A stretch of 64,000 bases of DNA from Myotis daubentonii (GCF_963259705.1 NC_081861.1:71529623-71593622), one strand, 5' to 3'; positions 1 through 11,384 are shown, counted from the stretch's first letter. Numbers and translations: made by a program. Notes: generated from the letters alone by a model not told the origin.

Positions 1-484
1 AATTCATGCATGGGAGGGGGGATGTCCCTCAGCCCAGCCTGCACCCTCTTTAATCTAAGACCCCTCAAGAGATGTCTAACTACTCATTTAGGCCCTACTG
101 GGATTGGGCCTAATGGGAAGTCCCACATCCCTCTCACAATCCAGGACTGCTGGCTATGCTAGCCTGCCTGCCTGCCTGATTGCCCCTAATCGCTTCTGCC
201 TACCAGCCAGATAAACCCCTAACCAATCCCCTGCCAGCCTGGTCACCCTAACTTCCCTCCCTTGCTGGCCTGGTCGGCCCCAACTGCCCTCCCCTGCCGG
301 CCTGGTCACCCCTAACTGCCCTCCCCTGCAGGTCTGGTTCCTCCCAACTGCCCTCACCTGCTGGCAATATTGTGGCAGCAATCTTGTGTCCACACTGGGG
401 AGGCTATCTTTGACCACATGGAGGCAGCCATCTTGTTTGTTGGAGTGATGGTCAATTTGCATATTACTCTTTTATTAGATAGGA
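1..484 (-). mobile_element. HeliBat-type non-autonomous Helitron, cut by window edge
   Basis: The right edge reads, on the minus strand, TCCTATCTAATAAAAGAG, the typical 5' terminus of vespertilionid HeliBat elements, followed by the usual run that includes ATATGCAAATTGACC. The body holds the C/T-rich family repeats (CCCCTAACTGCCCTCCCCTGC type). The 3' hairpin and CTAG end would lie at or before base 1, where ATTCATGCAT is visible, so the element is nearly complete but truncated by the window. It has no transposase and would depend on an autonomous Rep/helicase copy elsewhere. Long reading frames here are repeat shadows. Confidence 0.85.
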
Positions 485-1122
485 TTTCTATGAGTAGGAA
501 AACCTTATAGAGACAGAAACTTGATTAGTGTTTGTTTAAGATGAAAGGTGGGGTCAACATGGATTACAGTTAACAGTAAGGGTGTTTCTTATTGAGGTGA
601 TAAAAGTCTATACTAATAAAAGGGTAATATGCTAATTAGACCAGGAGACCTTCTGGATATCCTTCTGGACAAAGCCATGGTAGTAGGGCTGAGACAGAGG
701 CAGTTACAGATGATCAGGCCAGGAGGGGAGGGAAGTTGGTGGTGATCAGGCTGGCGGGGGGCCAGTTGGGGGCGAGGAGGCTGTCGGGGAGGAGCAGTTG
801 GGAGCGAGCAGGCCGGCGGGGGGGGGGGGGCAGTTGGGGGTGAGCAGGCTGGCATGCAGAATGGATAGGAGCAATCAGGCAGGCAGACAGGTGAGCGGTT
901 AGAGGCAGGCAGGTGAGCAGTTAGGAGCCAGCGGTCCGGGCCTAAACTGGCAGTCATACATCCCCTGAGGGGTCCCAGATTACAGAGGGTGCAGGCCAAG
1001 TGAAGGACACCCCCACCCCGTGCACGAACTTTGTGCACCAGGCCACTAGTATTCTATAATTGACTGTGGTTATGATTGCATAATTAGGCGATTATAGTAA
1101 AAAACATCTAATTGTACACTTT
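485..1122 (+). repeat. Old L1 (L1M-type) 3' end, split by a Helitron
   Basis: Bases 485-606 and 1050-1122 read as one ancient sense-strand L1 3' UTR. Wording such as the GGGTGTTTCTTATTGAGGTGATAAAAG run and GTACACTTT is typical of old mammalian L1 tails. The Helitron at 607-1049 interrupts it, and the tail resumes at 10377 after the antisense L1. It is the oldest layer at this end of the window and carries no open frame. Confidence 0.6.
607..1049 (+). mobile_element. HeliBat-type non-autonomous Helitron
   Basis: It starts TCTATACTAATAAAAGGG and runs into AATATGCTAATTAGACC. It ends with an imperfect hairpin (GTGCACGAA/TTTGTGCAC) about ten bases before the terminal CTAG. No target-site duplication is present; insertion is between host A/G and T, as expected for Helitrons. 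The middle is G-rich, with GGCGGGGGGCAGTTGGGGG-like units and a G-run near 820. No coding capacity is seen. Confidence 0.88.
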
Positions 1123-2378
1123 ATTTTTTAATTTGTTTAATGTATTACAAATAATAGTACATATGTCTCCTTTATTTTACCCATTGACCTCCTCCCGGCC
1201 TCCCCTACCCCCCAGTACTTGCCCTCACCATCCCCCAGTGTCTTCCATCTATTGGTTTTGCTTATATGCATGCATACAAGTCCTTCGGTTGATCTCTTAC
1301 TCCTCCAACTCTCCCCTACCTTCCCCCTGTAGTTTGACAGTCTGTTTGATGCTTCTTTGCCTCTGTATCTATCTCTTTGTTCAACAGTTTATAATGTTCT
1401 TAATATTCCATAAATGAGTGAGATCATGTGGTATTTTTCTTTCACTGACTGGCTTATTTCACTTAGCATAATGCTTTCCAGTTCCATCCATGCTTTTGCA
1501 AATGGTAAGAATTCCTTCTTTTTTACAGCAGCGTAGTATTACATTGTCTAGATATACCACTATTTTCTAATCCATTCATCTGCTGATGGACATTTAGGCT
1601 GTTTCCAAATCTTAGCTATTGTAAATTATGCTGCTATGAGCATAGAGGTGCATATATACTTTCTGATTGGTGTTTCTGTTTTCTAGGGATATATTCCTAG
1701 AAGTGGTATTACTGGGTCAAATGGGAGTTCCATTTTTTAGTTTTTTGAGGAAACAGCATACTGTTTTCCATAGTGGCTGCACCAGTCTGCATTCCCACGA
1801 ACAGTGAAGGAGGGTTCCTTTTTCTCCATATCTTCTCCAGCACTTGTCCTTTGTTGATTTTCTGATGATAGCTATTCTGACAGGTGTGAGATGGTATTTC
1901 ATTGTTATTTTGATTTGCATCTCTCAGATGATTAGTGGCTTTGAGCATATTTTCATATGTCTCTTGGCTTTCTGAATGTCCTCTTTTGAAAGGTGTCTAT
2001 TTAGGTCCTTTGCCCATTTTTTGATTGGGTTGTTTATCTTCCTTTTGTTAAGTTGTATGAATTCTCTATAAATGTTGGAGATTAAACCCTTATCAGAGAT
2101 AACACTGGCAAATATGTTCTCCCATGCAGTGGGCTTTCTTGTTTTTTTGTTGATGGTTTCTTTTGCTGAGCAGAAGCTTTTTATTTTGATGTAGTCCCAT
2201 TTTTTTAATTTTCTTTTTAGTTTTCATTGCCCTAGGAGCTGTATTGGTAAAGTTATTGTTACAACAAATGTCTGCTATTTTGCTGCTTATGGCTTCTTCT
2301 AAGATTTTTATGGTTTCCCAACTTACATTTAAGTCTTATGTATTTTGAGTTTATTTTTGTGTATGGTGTCAGTTGGTG

Positions 2379-2771
2379 TGCTGGAGGCTAAGTCCAGAGG
2401 GTCATAATAAATGCTAGAAGTCCTCAAAAGTTTGAATGGACTCTTTCAGCAGGGTTGAACTCTGCATGTTATTACCTGCTGCTGGAACAGCTTAATGCAA
2501 TTCCCCTAACCTGATGATCCTTTACTGTTTACTGGACCTTCCCTTTGATATGTATATATGTTTTACTAAAGGGCAAAATGTGTAAATAAAATGCCTTGGG
2601 TCCAGACATTCAGAGAGCTTAGTCACTAGAGCTAAGCCTCTGATGGCTCCCACAAAATGCCTTCCAAACTTATATTTCTTGTCTAGTCTATATCAATTTA
2701 CGTTGCAGCCCCTTCTCCAGATTCCTGAACCTTAGCTGCAGAAAGACCCTTGCTGCGAAAGGACTGTGGCA
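2379..2771 (+). mobile_element. Solo ERV LTR (class II-like), 393 bp
   Basis: It begins TGCTGGAGGC, ends GACTGTGGCA, and is flanked by a perfect 6-bp duplication TTGGTG (2373-2378 and 2772-2777). A 6-bp duplication is characteristic of class II (betaretrovirus-like, ERVK) integration. The segment lies between adjacent bases of the antisense L1 ORF2 and contains a forward AAATAAAA polyadenylation-type signal near 2583. No internal viral sequence remains, so it is a recombined solo LTR. It is younger than the L1 it sits in. Confidence 0.85.
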
Positions 2772-3185
2772 TTGGTGGTCTAGTTACATTTTGTTTTGCA
2801 AGTATCTGTCCAGTTTTCCTAACACCATTTATTAAAGAGACTGTCTTGTCTCCATTGTATGTTCTTGCCACCTTTGTCAAGTATTAATTGAGCATATTGG
2901 CTTGTGTTGATTTCTGGGTTCTCTGTTCTGTTCCGCTGGTCTATATGTCTGTTCTTGTGCCAGTACCAGACAGTTTTGAGAATAGTGGCTTTGGAATACA
3001 GCTTGATATCTGGTATTGTGACCCTTCCAGCATTGTTCTTTCTCAAGATTGCTGCAGCTATTCGGGGTCTTCTTTTATTCCAGCTGAATTTCTGAATATT
3101 TTTCTAGGTCTTTGAAGAATGCCATTGGTATATTAATGGGGATTGCGTTGAATTTATAGATTGCTTTGGGTAGTACGGACATTTT

Positions 3186-5554
3186 TTTTCATCATTTTAT
3201 AGTTTTTTTATTTTAAGCCAATGTTCTTTTTTTTTAATTAACTTTTTATTGTTCAGATTATTACACTTGATCCTCTTTTTTCCCCCCATAGCTCCCCTCC
3301 ACCCGGTTCCCACCCCACCCTCTGCCCTTACTCCACACCCCTCCCCCGTCCTCATCCATAGATGTATGATTTTTATCCAGTCTCTTCCCTCAACCCGCAC
3401 ACCCCTTCCCCCCTGAGAATTGTCAGTCCACTCCCTTTCTATGCCCCTGATTCTATTATATTCACCAGTTTATTCGGTTCATCAGATTATTTATTCACTT
3501 GATTTTTAGATTCACTTGTTGATAGATATGTATTTGTTGTTCATAATTTTTATCTTTACTTTTTTCTTCTTCTTCCTCTTCTTAAAGGATACCTTTCAGC
3601 ATTTCATATAATAATGGTTTGGTGGTGAGAAACTTCTTTAGCATTGTCTTATCTGTGAAGCTCTTTATCGGACCTTCAGTTCTGAATGATAGCTTTGCTG
3701 GGTAAAGTAATCTTGGTTGTAGGTTCTTGCTATTCATCACTTTGAATATTTCTTGCCACTCCCTTCTGGCCTGCATAGTTTCTGTTGAGAAATCAGCTGA
3801 CAGTCATATGGGTACTCCCTTGTAGGTAACTAACTGTTTTTCTCTTGCTGCTTTTAAGATTCTCTCTTTATCTTTTGCTCTTGGTATTTTAATCATGATG
3901 TGTCTTGGTGTGGTCCTTTTTGGATTCCTTTTGTTTGGGGTTTTCTGAGCATCCTGGACTTGTAAGTCTATTTCTTTCACCAGGCAGGGGAAGTTTTCTG
4001 TAATTATTTCTTCAAATAGGTTTTCAATATTTTGCTCTCTCTCTTCTTCTGGCACCCCTATAATTCGGATGTTGGTACGCTTGAAGTTGTCTCAGAGGGT
4101 CCTTACACTATCTTCATATTTTTGGATTCTTTTTTCTTTTTGTTTCTCTGGTTTGGCATTTTGTGCTTCTTCATATTTCAAATCTTTGGCTTGATTCTTG
4201 GGATCCTCTAGTCTACTGTTGGGTCTCTGTATAATATTTTTTTTTATTTCAGTGAGTGTATGCTTAATTTCTATTTGGTCCTTTTTCATATGCTTGAGGG
4301 TCTCACTAAATTTATCAGCAGTTTCTAAAAAATTCTTGAAAAACCTTATAACCGTGGTTTTGAACTCTATATCCAGTAGTTTGCTTTCCTCCATTTCTGT
4401 CATTTGTGACCTGTTTCTTTGTTTTCGCATTTTGGCTGCTTGCCTGTGTGTGCTAGGTGTCCTATAGGGCCCAGTGGCTCAGCCTTCCCAATTACCTGTG
4501 GTGGGCACTCTTGGTGCACCCCTTCGTGGGCTTTGTGCACAGTCTTGTTGTAATTAAGCTTTGACTGTTGTAGGTATCCCTGGGAGGAATTGACCTACAG
4601 GCCAATTGGCTGTGATAATCAGCTGTGTCTACAGTGGGAGAACTTCTGTGCTGGAGACACCCTTATGGGGAAAGATGTGCTTCAGTGGGGCTTTGGTGCT
4701 CACTGAGTCTGCCCCCTGAGTGTGTTCCTTATGGATCTGAGGAGTTGTAATCTGGATGGTCCCACTCTGACCACTGGGTGCACTGGCTCTTGGATCTCTA
4801 AGGAGGTGCTAATTTAGCCTCTGCCTGAGGCTACCCAGCAGGAGCTACGGAGAGCTCTGCAGATTCCTTTTCCTTGTTTGGGGTTTGGAGGTGCCCAGAT
4901 GAGGCTCAGCTGTGAAGTAATGCAAGCTGCTGTGGGGCCTTGGGCCTTCTTTTGGATGTTCTTGGTCTCTCTGACCCAGCTGCAGTTAGATAATTTTAGA
5001 TTGCAAAGGGCCATGGCATTCATATGCAAAAGCCTCTGTGCACAGCTTGGGTGGGGCGGGTTCTCAGGGAACCAACTGGGCAGAGCAAACAGCTATGGCT
5101 GATCCTCAGCCCTGCCCTAAGAGGTCCTGGTTCTCATTGTTCTGCAGTAATCGCTGCAAGCACCTCTGAGAGAAAGCCGTCCTCAAGTTCCGCCTGATGC
5201 CAGACAGGCCAATTTCTTCCCGTATGAGTTTGGGTCACCAGAGACTTGCCCGAAACTGGCTTACAGAGCAGTTGGGAGCTTGTTTCTCCCTCCCGATTAA
5301 AAAAGACAGCCGCGTCACCTGTTGCCAGCCCTTTCTGCGTGCACCTCCATACCTCTGCACTTTACTTCCACACTGCACCTCCTCTGAGTCTCAGTATGCT
5401 TTTCTGTTTCCTTCTAGTTGTAGAATTTCCACTCAGCCAGCCTTCCTGTGGTTCTGGATGATGTCAGTTTTGTCTTTTAGTTGTATTTTTGAAGTGGTTG
5501 TGCGAGGCAGCAATTTCCAGTGTTTACCTATGCTGCCATCTTGGTTTCTCCCCT
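3186..5554 (-). mobile_element. HAL1-type (ORF1-only) non-autonomous LINE, degraded copy
   Basis: It is flanked by GGACATTTT at 3177-3185 and 5555-5563, the two halves of the interrupted host L1 ORF2. On the minus strand it starts ACCAAGATGGCAGCATAGG (about 5540), passes through a GC-rich 5' UTR, then ORF1 (about 4430-3582), then directly into a 3' UTR and A-rich tail, with no ORF2. This is the half-L1 (HAL1) layout. It matches the better-preserved copy at 49849-51810 along its length. The outer tail (3186-3240) has two T-rich blocks, so tail extension or a second small event is possible. Confidence 0.8.
3582..4430 (-). pseudogene. HAL1 ORF1p pseudogene
   Basis: The N-terminal part (4430-4092) starts MRKQRNRSQMTEMEESKLL and contains coiled-coil heptads. 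It then shifts frame into the RRM-like part, with REQNIENLFEEIITENFP (about 4040), and the C-terminal domain with TTPRHIMIKIPRAKDKERIL (about 3930) and ARREWQEIFKVMNSKNL (about 3770). At least two frameshifts break it. It lacks the extra 14-residue coiled-coil repeat seen in the intact copy at 50208-51098. The product would be a nucleic-acid-binding chaperone with no reverse transcriptase. Confidence 0.8.
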
Positions 5555-6178
5555 GGACATTTTAATGATGTTGATTCTACCAATCCATGAACATGGTATA
5601 TTCTTCCATTTGTTCATCTCTTCCTCTATCTCTTTTTTTAGCATCCTGAAAATTTCTGAGTAGAGGTCCTTTCTCTCCTTGGTTAAGTTTATTCCTAAGT
5701 ATCTTCATTTTTTTGTGGCAAATGCAAATGCACTTGGTTTTTTTAATTTCTCTTTCTGTGAGTCCATTATTGGTGTATAGAAAAGCCATAAACTTTTGGG
5801 TGTTAATTTTATATTCTGCTACATTGCCAAATTCATTTATTAAGTCTACTAATTTTTTGACGGAATCTTTGGGGTTTTCTACGTACAATATCATGTCATC
5901 TGTGAATAAGGACAGTTTTACTTCTTCTTTTCCAATTTGGATGCCTTTTATTTCTTCTTCTTATCTGATCATAATGGCTAGTACTTCCAGTACTATGTCA
6001 AACAGCAGTGGTGAGAGTGGGCATCCCTGTCTTGTTCCTGTTCTTAGGGGAAATGGTTTTAGTTTTTGCCTATTGAGTATTATGCTGGCTGTGGGTTTGT
6101 CATATAAGACTTTTATTATGTTGAGGTATGATCCCTCTATTCCCACTTTGCTGAGAGTTTTTATCAAGAAAGGGTGTT

Positions 6179-6611
6179 TGTGGGAAACTGTTTATTGCCT
6201 TCACTATCTGATAAGCATAGACAGAGAACCCCCCGAAACCCCAGAAGGCTGGGTGCCTTTGAAGCCCTAGCAAAGGTCGGAGCTAGGCGCCACCTCTGTT
6301 TGTCCACACAGTGGTAGCTGAAACTACTCCCCCATTTATTATCATGTAAATCCTTGCTGATGGGATAGTCTACCTGTTACTGGGGGGTCACCTGCCTAAG
6401 GGCTGGGCTATGCTATGAGAGCATCCCAGATCAATAAAAGCTTGGTGAGGCCTGAGCACGGGTGGAAGTCCTTCCCCTTGAGTTGGACTTGCCTGCCTGG
6501 CCCCCCAAAATTTCAAATTATCTCTTGTCTTTTCTCTTTCATTTGTGTGCGGCTCTGCTTCCAGTTCCTGAACCCTGACCCATGCAGGACGTGGGAAGGA
6601 AACACTCAACA
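6179..6611 (+). mobile_element. Solo ERV LTR (class II-like), 433 bp, family A
   Basis: It begins TGTGGGAAACTG and ends ACACTCAACA, with a perfect 6-bp duplication GGTGTT (6173-6178 and 6612-6617). A forward polyadenylation signal sits in GATCAATAAAAGCTTGG (about 6430). It lies inside the antisense L1 ORF2. A second member with the same start, signal and order of sequence is at 38368-38792. No gag, pol or env sequence remains. Confidence 0.88.
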
Positions 6612-8502
6612 GGTGTTGGATTTTGTCAAATGCTTTTTCTGCATCAATGGATATGATTACATGGTTTTTATCTCTAAGTTTGTTTATGTGTTGTATCACA
6701 TTTATTAATTTGCAGATATTGTACCATCTTTGCATCCCTAGAATAAATCTTACTTGATCATGGCATATGATCTTTTTAAGGTAATGCTGAACTTGATTTG
6801 CCAGAATTTTGTTGGGGATTTTGGCGTCTATGTTCATGAAGGTTATTGGTCTGTAATTCTCTTTTTTTGTATTATCTTTATCTGGTTTTTGGATTAGGGT
6901 AATGCTGGCTTCATATAAATAGTTTGGAAGTGTTCCTTCCTCTTGAATTTTGTTGAATAGTCTGAGGAAGATAGGTTTTATTTCCTCTTTGAATGTATGA
7001 TAAAACTCCCATGTGAAGCCTTCTGGTTCAGGGCTTTTGTTTGTTGGAAGTTTTTTTTGATTTCTGCTTCAATTTCCTCCATACTAATAGGCCTCCAGAT
7101 TTTTTTATTCCTCCTGGTTGAGTTTTGGAAGATTGTATTTTTCTAGGAATATGTCCATTTCTTCTAGGTTGATCAGTTTGTTAAAGTAGAGTTGCTCATA
7201 GAAGTTTTTTATGATTCTTCATATTTCTGTGGGGTCTGTTGTTATTTCACCTCTTTCGTTTCTGATTTTGCTTATTTGGGTCCTCTCTCTTTGCTTCTTG
7301 GTGAGCCTGGCTAGAGTTTCATCAATTTTGTTTATCCTTTCAAAGAACCAGCTCTTGGTTTCATTGATCTTTTGTATTGTTATTTTTGGTCTCTATGTCA
7401 TTTATTTCCATTCTGATCTTTATTATTTCCTTCCTTCTGCTTACACTGGCCTTTTCTTGTTACTCTCTTTCTAATTCAAGTTGCAGAGTTAAGTAGTTTA
7501 TTACCAGTTCTTCCTATTTTTTGAAGTACGCTTATAATGTTATGAACTTTCTTCTCAGGATTATTTCATTGTGTTCCAATGAACACAATGGATTGTTGTG
7601 TTTTCATTGTCATTTGTTTCCAGGATGTTTTGTATTTCTCCTTTGATCACTTTGGTAACCCACTCATTGTTTAATTGTATGCTATTCAGTATCCAAGTGT
7701 TTGAATTTTTATGATTGTTTTTACTGTAGTTGATTTCTAATTTAATGCCATTGTGTTCTGAGAAGATGCTTGATATGATTTCAATCCTTTGAATTTGGGG
7801 AGATTTTGCCTGTGTCTCAATATGTGTTCTATCTTTGAAAATGTCCCATATGCGCTTGAGAAGAATATATATTCTGTAGTTTTGTGGTGGAATGTTCTAA
7901 AGATGTGGATTAAGTCCATCTGACCTAGTGAGTCATTTAGGATTAATGTTTTGTTGTTAATTTTTTATCTAGAGGATATATCCAGTGATGTTAATGGGGT
8001 ATTAAAGTCTCCTACTATGATTGTGTTGCTGTCAATCTCTCCCTTGATATCTTCCAGAATTTTTTTTTAATGTATTTGGGTTCTCCTGCATTGGGTGCAT
8101 ATATGTTTACCAGAGTTATATCCTCTTGTTTTATTGATCCTTTTAGAATTATGAAGTTGCCTTTCTTGTCTCTTGTTATGGTCTTCACTTTGCGTTCTAT
8201 TTTGTCAGATATAAGTATTGCTACCCCAGTTTGTTTTTTTTTCTTCCATTTCCATTTGCCTGATTGATAATTTTTCCCATCCCTTCATTTTCAGTATGTG
8301 TGAGTCCCTTGTTCTGAGGTGGGTCTCCTGTAGACAGCATATAGATGGGTCATGTTTTCTTATTCATTCAGTCACTCGATTTCTTTCAATTGGAACATTT
8401 AATACATTTATGTTTAATGTTGTTATTGATAGGTACTTGTTTGTAGCCATTTCTATGCTTTAAGCCTGGGTTCCTTCCTCCCCTTCTGTTTATTCTTTTT
8501 AC

Positions 8503-9263
8503 AGAATCCCTTTAACATTTTTTGCATTGCTGGGTTGGTAGTGATAAATTCCCTGTGCCTTTTTTTGTTTGCAAAACTCCTGATTTCCCCTTCAATTTTT
8601 ATTAAAAGTCTTGCTGGATAGAGTATTCTTGAGTTCAGTCCTTTGCTTTGCATAACTTTATATACTTCCTTCCATTCCCTTCTAGCTTGATATGTTTCTG
8701 TTGAGAAATCATTTGATATAATATGATGGGGGATCCTTTGTAGGTAACTCTCTGTCTCTCTCTTGCATCCTTTAAGGTTATCTCTTTGTCATTTGCCATT
8801 GTAATTACGATGTGTCTTGGTGTGGGTCTTTTGGGATTCAACTTGCTTGGGACTCTCTGTACTTGTGTAACTTTTTTCTTCCCCATGAAAGAGAAGTTTT
8901 CTGTCTTTATTTCTTCAAATAGATTTTGTAATCCTTGCTGCTGTTTTTGTCCTTCTGGCAGCCCTCTTATACATATGTTACTTCGTTTTGTGTTGTACCA
9001 AAGCTCCCTTAGGCTCTCTTCCTGCTTTTTAATTTTTTTCTCTAGTTGCTGTTCTGATTGAGCTTGTTTCACTACCTTATCTTCTAACTCACTAATTTGG
9101 TCCTCTGCTTCTTCTAATCTACTGTTGAAACCTTACATGGTGTTTTTGAGTGTAGCTATATTACTTTTGATTTCTACCTTATTTTGGCATAGGTTGTTGG
9201 TTTTGTCATCCATCCGATATATGAACTGTACGACTATTACTCGAATTCTTTTTCTGTCATGTT
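8503..9263 (-). pseudogene. L1 ORF1p pseudogene of the antisense L1
   Basis: On the minus strand a remnant ATG lies near 9263 (MTEKEFE then stop). Later frames hold the ORF1p coiled coil end (EQQLEKKIKKQEESLRELW, about 9050), RRM-like residues (NICIRGLPEGQ, about 8975), and the C-terminal domain (RPTPRHIVITM, about 8840). The frame is lost near 8700 and picked up again as GLNSRILYPARLLIKIEGE (about 8640). Order and spacing are normal for a mammalian L1; stops and shifts show it is dead. Confidence 0.8.
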
Positions 9264-10376
9264 GCATGCCTCGGTTTCACTTATTTCCTATTTTGGGATT
9301 CCTTCTTTTTTTTCCTCTGGGGATTGTTCGTTGTCTCCCCATTCTAACTATCACCAGAAGGTCCAAACACCGAGGTGCTGGGAACTGGGCCTTGTGCAGA
9401 TGGAGGTTCGTGCCCCCCTAGTGTCACTGAAGAGCTCTGACACCAAGACGTGTGGCTGCCGTGGGTTGGTGGGAGCCACGCTCACCCAGGTTCAGAGTCA
9501 CTGGCGTTCAGTGCGGCCTCGTGCATGCACCTAGAATCAGGGGCCATGACTGAACCACGCTGAAAGAAACCCCGCTAGTGTGTGTCAAAAATCAGGGTTA
9601 CCTAGCATGTGCCAGGAGTCAGAGTTCCTCTATGTTTGCGCCGAGAATCGAGTATCAGAATCTCTGCTTGGTGCAGCCTAATGCGAGGATCAGGGTCCTT
9701 GTGTGTGCATGCACCAAGAATTGGAGTCACTGGCTCTTAGTGTGCATGCACTGGGACTCAGGGAATCCAGGTGCATGCAATGAGAAACAGAGTCAAGTCA
9801 CTGATGTTCAGTGCTGTCTCTCGTGCAGAGAATCAGGGTCCCTGATCTGCCTGGGGGACTGGGTTGTACAGCCACCCTTTGTCAGCAGGGCGTCCACTCC
9901 TGCACTGTGTAGAACAGACTTCCCTTTGCACTTTCCCAGAATTAATGTCAGGTGGCACTGCTGCCCTGTGTGAGCATGTGGTCTGGTCGCATGATTGTGC
10001 ACTGTGGGGAACAGATTCCCAGTGTCTGTGTGCGTGCCCAGGCTCAAATTCCAGTAGTGGAGCTGCAGCCCTGTGCGAGGGGTGGGTCTAGCAGTTTCTA
10101 GCAGTGACCCTGAGGGGAGGGGGATGGGCTCTGTGACTCAGAGAAATCTGCTGCTGGGATGTCTGGATTCTTGGTGTCTGCGGGTATGCAGCTGTGGTTG
10201 CTGGTCTTTGTCCTTAGTGGCTGTAAGGTCCTGGTGTGCATCTGAGACCAGATTAGGTGGTGGTGAGGCTAGGATCCTAGTCTCAAGCAGTTGTGTTTTT
10301 CAAGATGGCGTGATCTCCCTCACTCTCTCACACACTCTCCCTCCCTACCTTCTTGCCATTCGCCATCTTTCAAATG
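9264..10376 (-). promoter_or_regulatory. 5' UTR/promoter region of the antisense L1
   Basis: This 1.1-kb GC-rich segment sits between ORF1 and the 5' end of the L1 and is the expected internal promoter region of such elements. Two AAGATGGCG-type boxes in opposite orientation lie close to the 5' end (about 10302-10312 on plus; the complement at about 10361-10369). AAGATGGC is the core of YY1-type sites found at L1 5' ends. No promoter activity can be shown from sequence alone, and the element is old. Confidence 0.6.
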
Positions 10377-10709
10377 GTACACTTTTAATGGGTGAATTTG
10401 TAGGGTGGGAATTAGATCTCAATAACTAAGCTAATTATTTAAAATGTTTACATTTGTCAAACCTGTAGAGACAGAATGCAGGTTATTGCATCCATACATT
10501 TGAGGTTATGAAAGGGATTAGAAGTGACATTTTTGAACATTTTTATCACCCTTAAAAGGAAAGTTATGAAGTTCCTTTTAAGGGTGATAAAAATGTTAAA
10601 AAATTATATTGTAATGATGGTTTTACAACTCTATAAAAGGTCTAAAGCTATTGAATGTGCCCTTTAAATGGGTATATTTTATGGTATGTACATATACCTC
10701 AATAAAGTA
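10377..10709 (+). repeat. Old L1 3' UTR, with A-tail grown into a microsatellite
   Basis: 10377-10440 continues the old L1 tail of 485-1122 after the antisense L1 insertion. 10441-10709 reads as a second ancient L1 3' UTR, ending ATACCTCAATAAAGTA just before the GGAA repeat. Such endings are typical of old L1 tails. An exact inverted repeat (10536-10597) lies within it and is listed separately. Confidence 0.55.
10536..10597. repeat. Perfect 26-bp inverted repeat with a 10-nt loop
   Basis: The left arm is 10536-10561 and the right arm is 10572-10597, each exactly the reverse complement of the other over 26 bases. The loop is AGTTATGAAG. The right arm (TTCCTTTTAAGGGTGATAAA) matches normal old-L1 3' UTR wording; the left arm is out of place and looks like a templated inverted copy. 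Confidence 0.95.
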
Positions 10710-10779
10710 GAAGGAAGGAAGGAAGGAAGGAAGGAAGGAAGGAAGGAAGGAAGGAAGGAAGGAAGGAAGGGAAAGAAAA

Positions 10780-10843
<64 letters not shown>

Positions 10844-10862
10844 AGAAAAAGAGGAAGAAAGA
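10710..10862. repeat. Compound GGAA/GAAA microsatellite
   Basis: About 15 GGAA units run to 10770, followed by about 16 GAAA units to 10842 and imperfect GAAGAAAAAGAG units after that. It starts exactly at the A-tail of the old L1 3' UTR, which suggests growth from that tail. Frames through it (Lys/Glu/Arg-only or Phe/Leu/Ser-only) are artefacts. Confidence 0.97.
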
Positions 10863-11384
10863 AGAAAAAGAGGAAGAAGGGCGCAAAAGGACAGCAGAGG
10901 AAATGAGTAGGGAAAGGAGGGAAAGGGAGATGAGGGAAAGATACAGAGGGAGAAAAGCTATTGTGAACTTAACTCACATCAACTCAAATGGGCTATAAGT
11001 CTAAGTTTATTAATAATGAATAGTATTTCATAATTATGAAAGTGTTGATACTTAAAAAGGCATAATTACATGCAATGTGCTTGTACATAAAAACAGAGCC
11101 TCAAGACACCAAAATTACAGGTGTAATCAAAGAGATAAACATATTAGAGTTATAGTTGTATACTTTAACACTATCAAATGTCATTTGGAAAGATAATATC
11201 TAACATCCATTTCAAGTAATCATAGAATAATTCCTAAGGGAGGCAATATGTTGGTTCATAAAATATTTAGTGCATTCCAAATAATAGAAATTATATAGAA
11301 TGTGTTCTGTGACTACAACTGAAAAACAAACAAAAAAACCTGTACCTACAAAAGGGTAAAAGGGAATAAAATATATTTGATAAT
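10863..11384. other. AT-rich sequence, nothing recognised
   Basis: A short purine-rich run continues from the microsatellite to about 10960. The remainder is AT-rich, with no open frame of note and no repeat I can name. Confidence 0.5.

Larger units (their letters stand above)
1410..8460 (-). pseudogene. L1 ORF2 (endonuclease/reverse transcriptase) pseudogene, interrupted three times
   Basis: Read on the minus strand this is L1 ORF2p, the nicking endonuclease and reverse transcriptase. Pieces lie at about 8460-6618, 6178-5564, 3185-2778 and 2378-1410, separated by an LTR, a HAL1 and another LTR. Recognisable residues include an endonuclease stretch (DLIHIFRTFH, near 7919-7890), an RT core ([13 protein letters not shown], within 6167-5961), MILYVENPKDS just downstream, and the C-terminal cysteine-rich tail with [11 protein letters not shown] near 1890. 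Frames shift repeatedly and there are many stops, so it cannot make a working protein. Confidence 0.85.
1123..10376 (-). mobile_element. Full-length antisense LINE-1 carrying three nested insertions
   Basis: The same 9-bp duplication, GTACACTTT, flanks the unit at 1114-1122 and 10377-10385. From right to left it has a 5' UTR (about 9264-10376), a broken ORF1, a broken ORF2, a 3' UTR (about 1123-1410) and an A-tail read as T-rich bases near 1123. Removing the LTRs at 2379 and 6179, the HAL1 at 3186 and their duplications leaves roughly 6.0 kb, a normal full-length L1. Both ORFs carry stops and frameshifts, so it is inactive. It inserted into the old L1 tail described at 485 and 10377. Confidence 0.88.

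Noticed and set aside
5713..6270. 185-codon plus-strand frame
   Set aside because: It is the antisense shadow of the L1 ORF2 reverse transcriptase and runs on into the start of an LTR.
7563..7590. Short hairpin with 10-bp arms (CATTGTGTTC/GAACACAATG)
   Set aside because: It is small, lies in a decayed ORF2, and is of a size expected by chance in this much sequence.
10623..10910. Lys/Glu- and Phe/Leu/Ser-rich frames
   Set aside because: They are translations of the GGAA/GAAA microsatellite.
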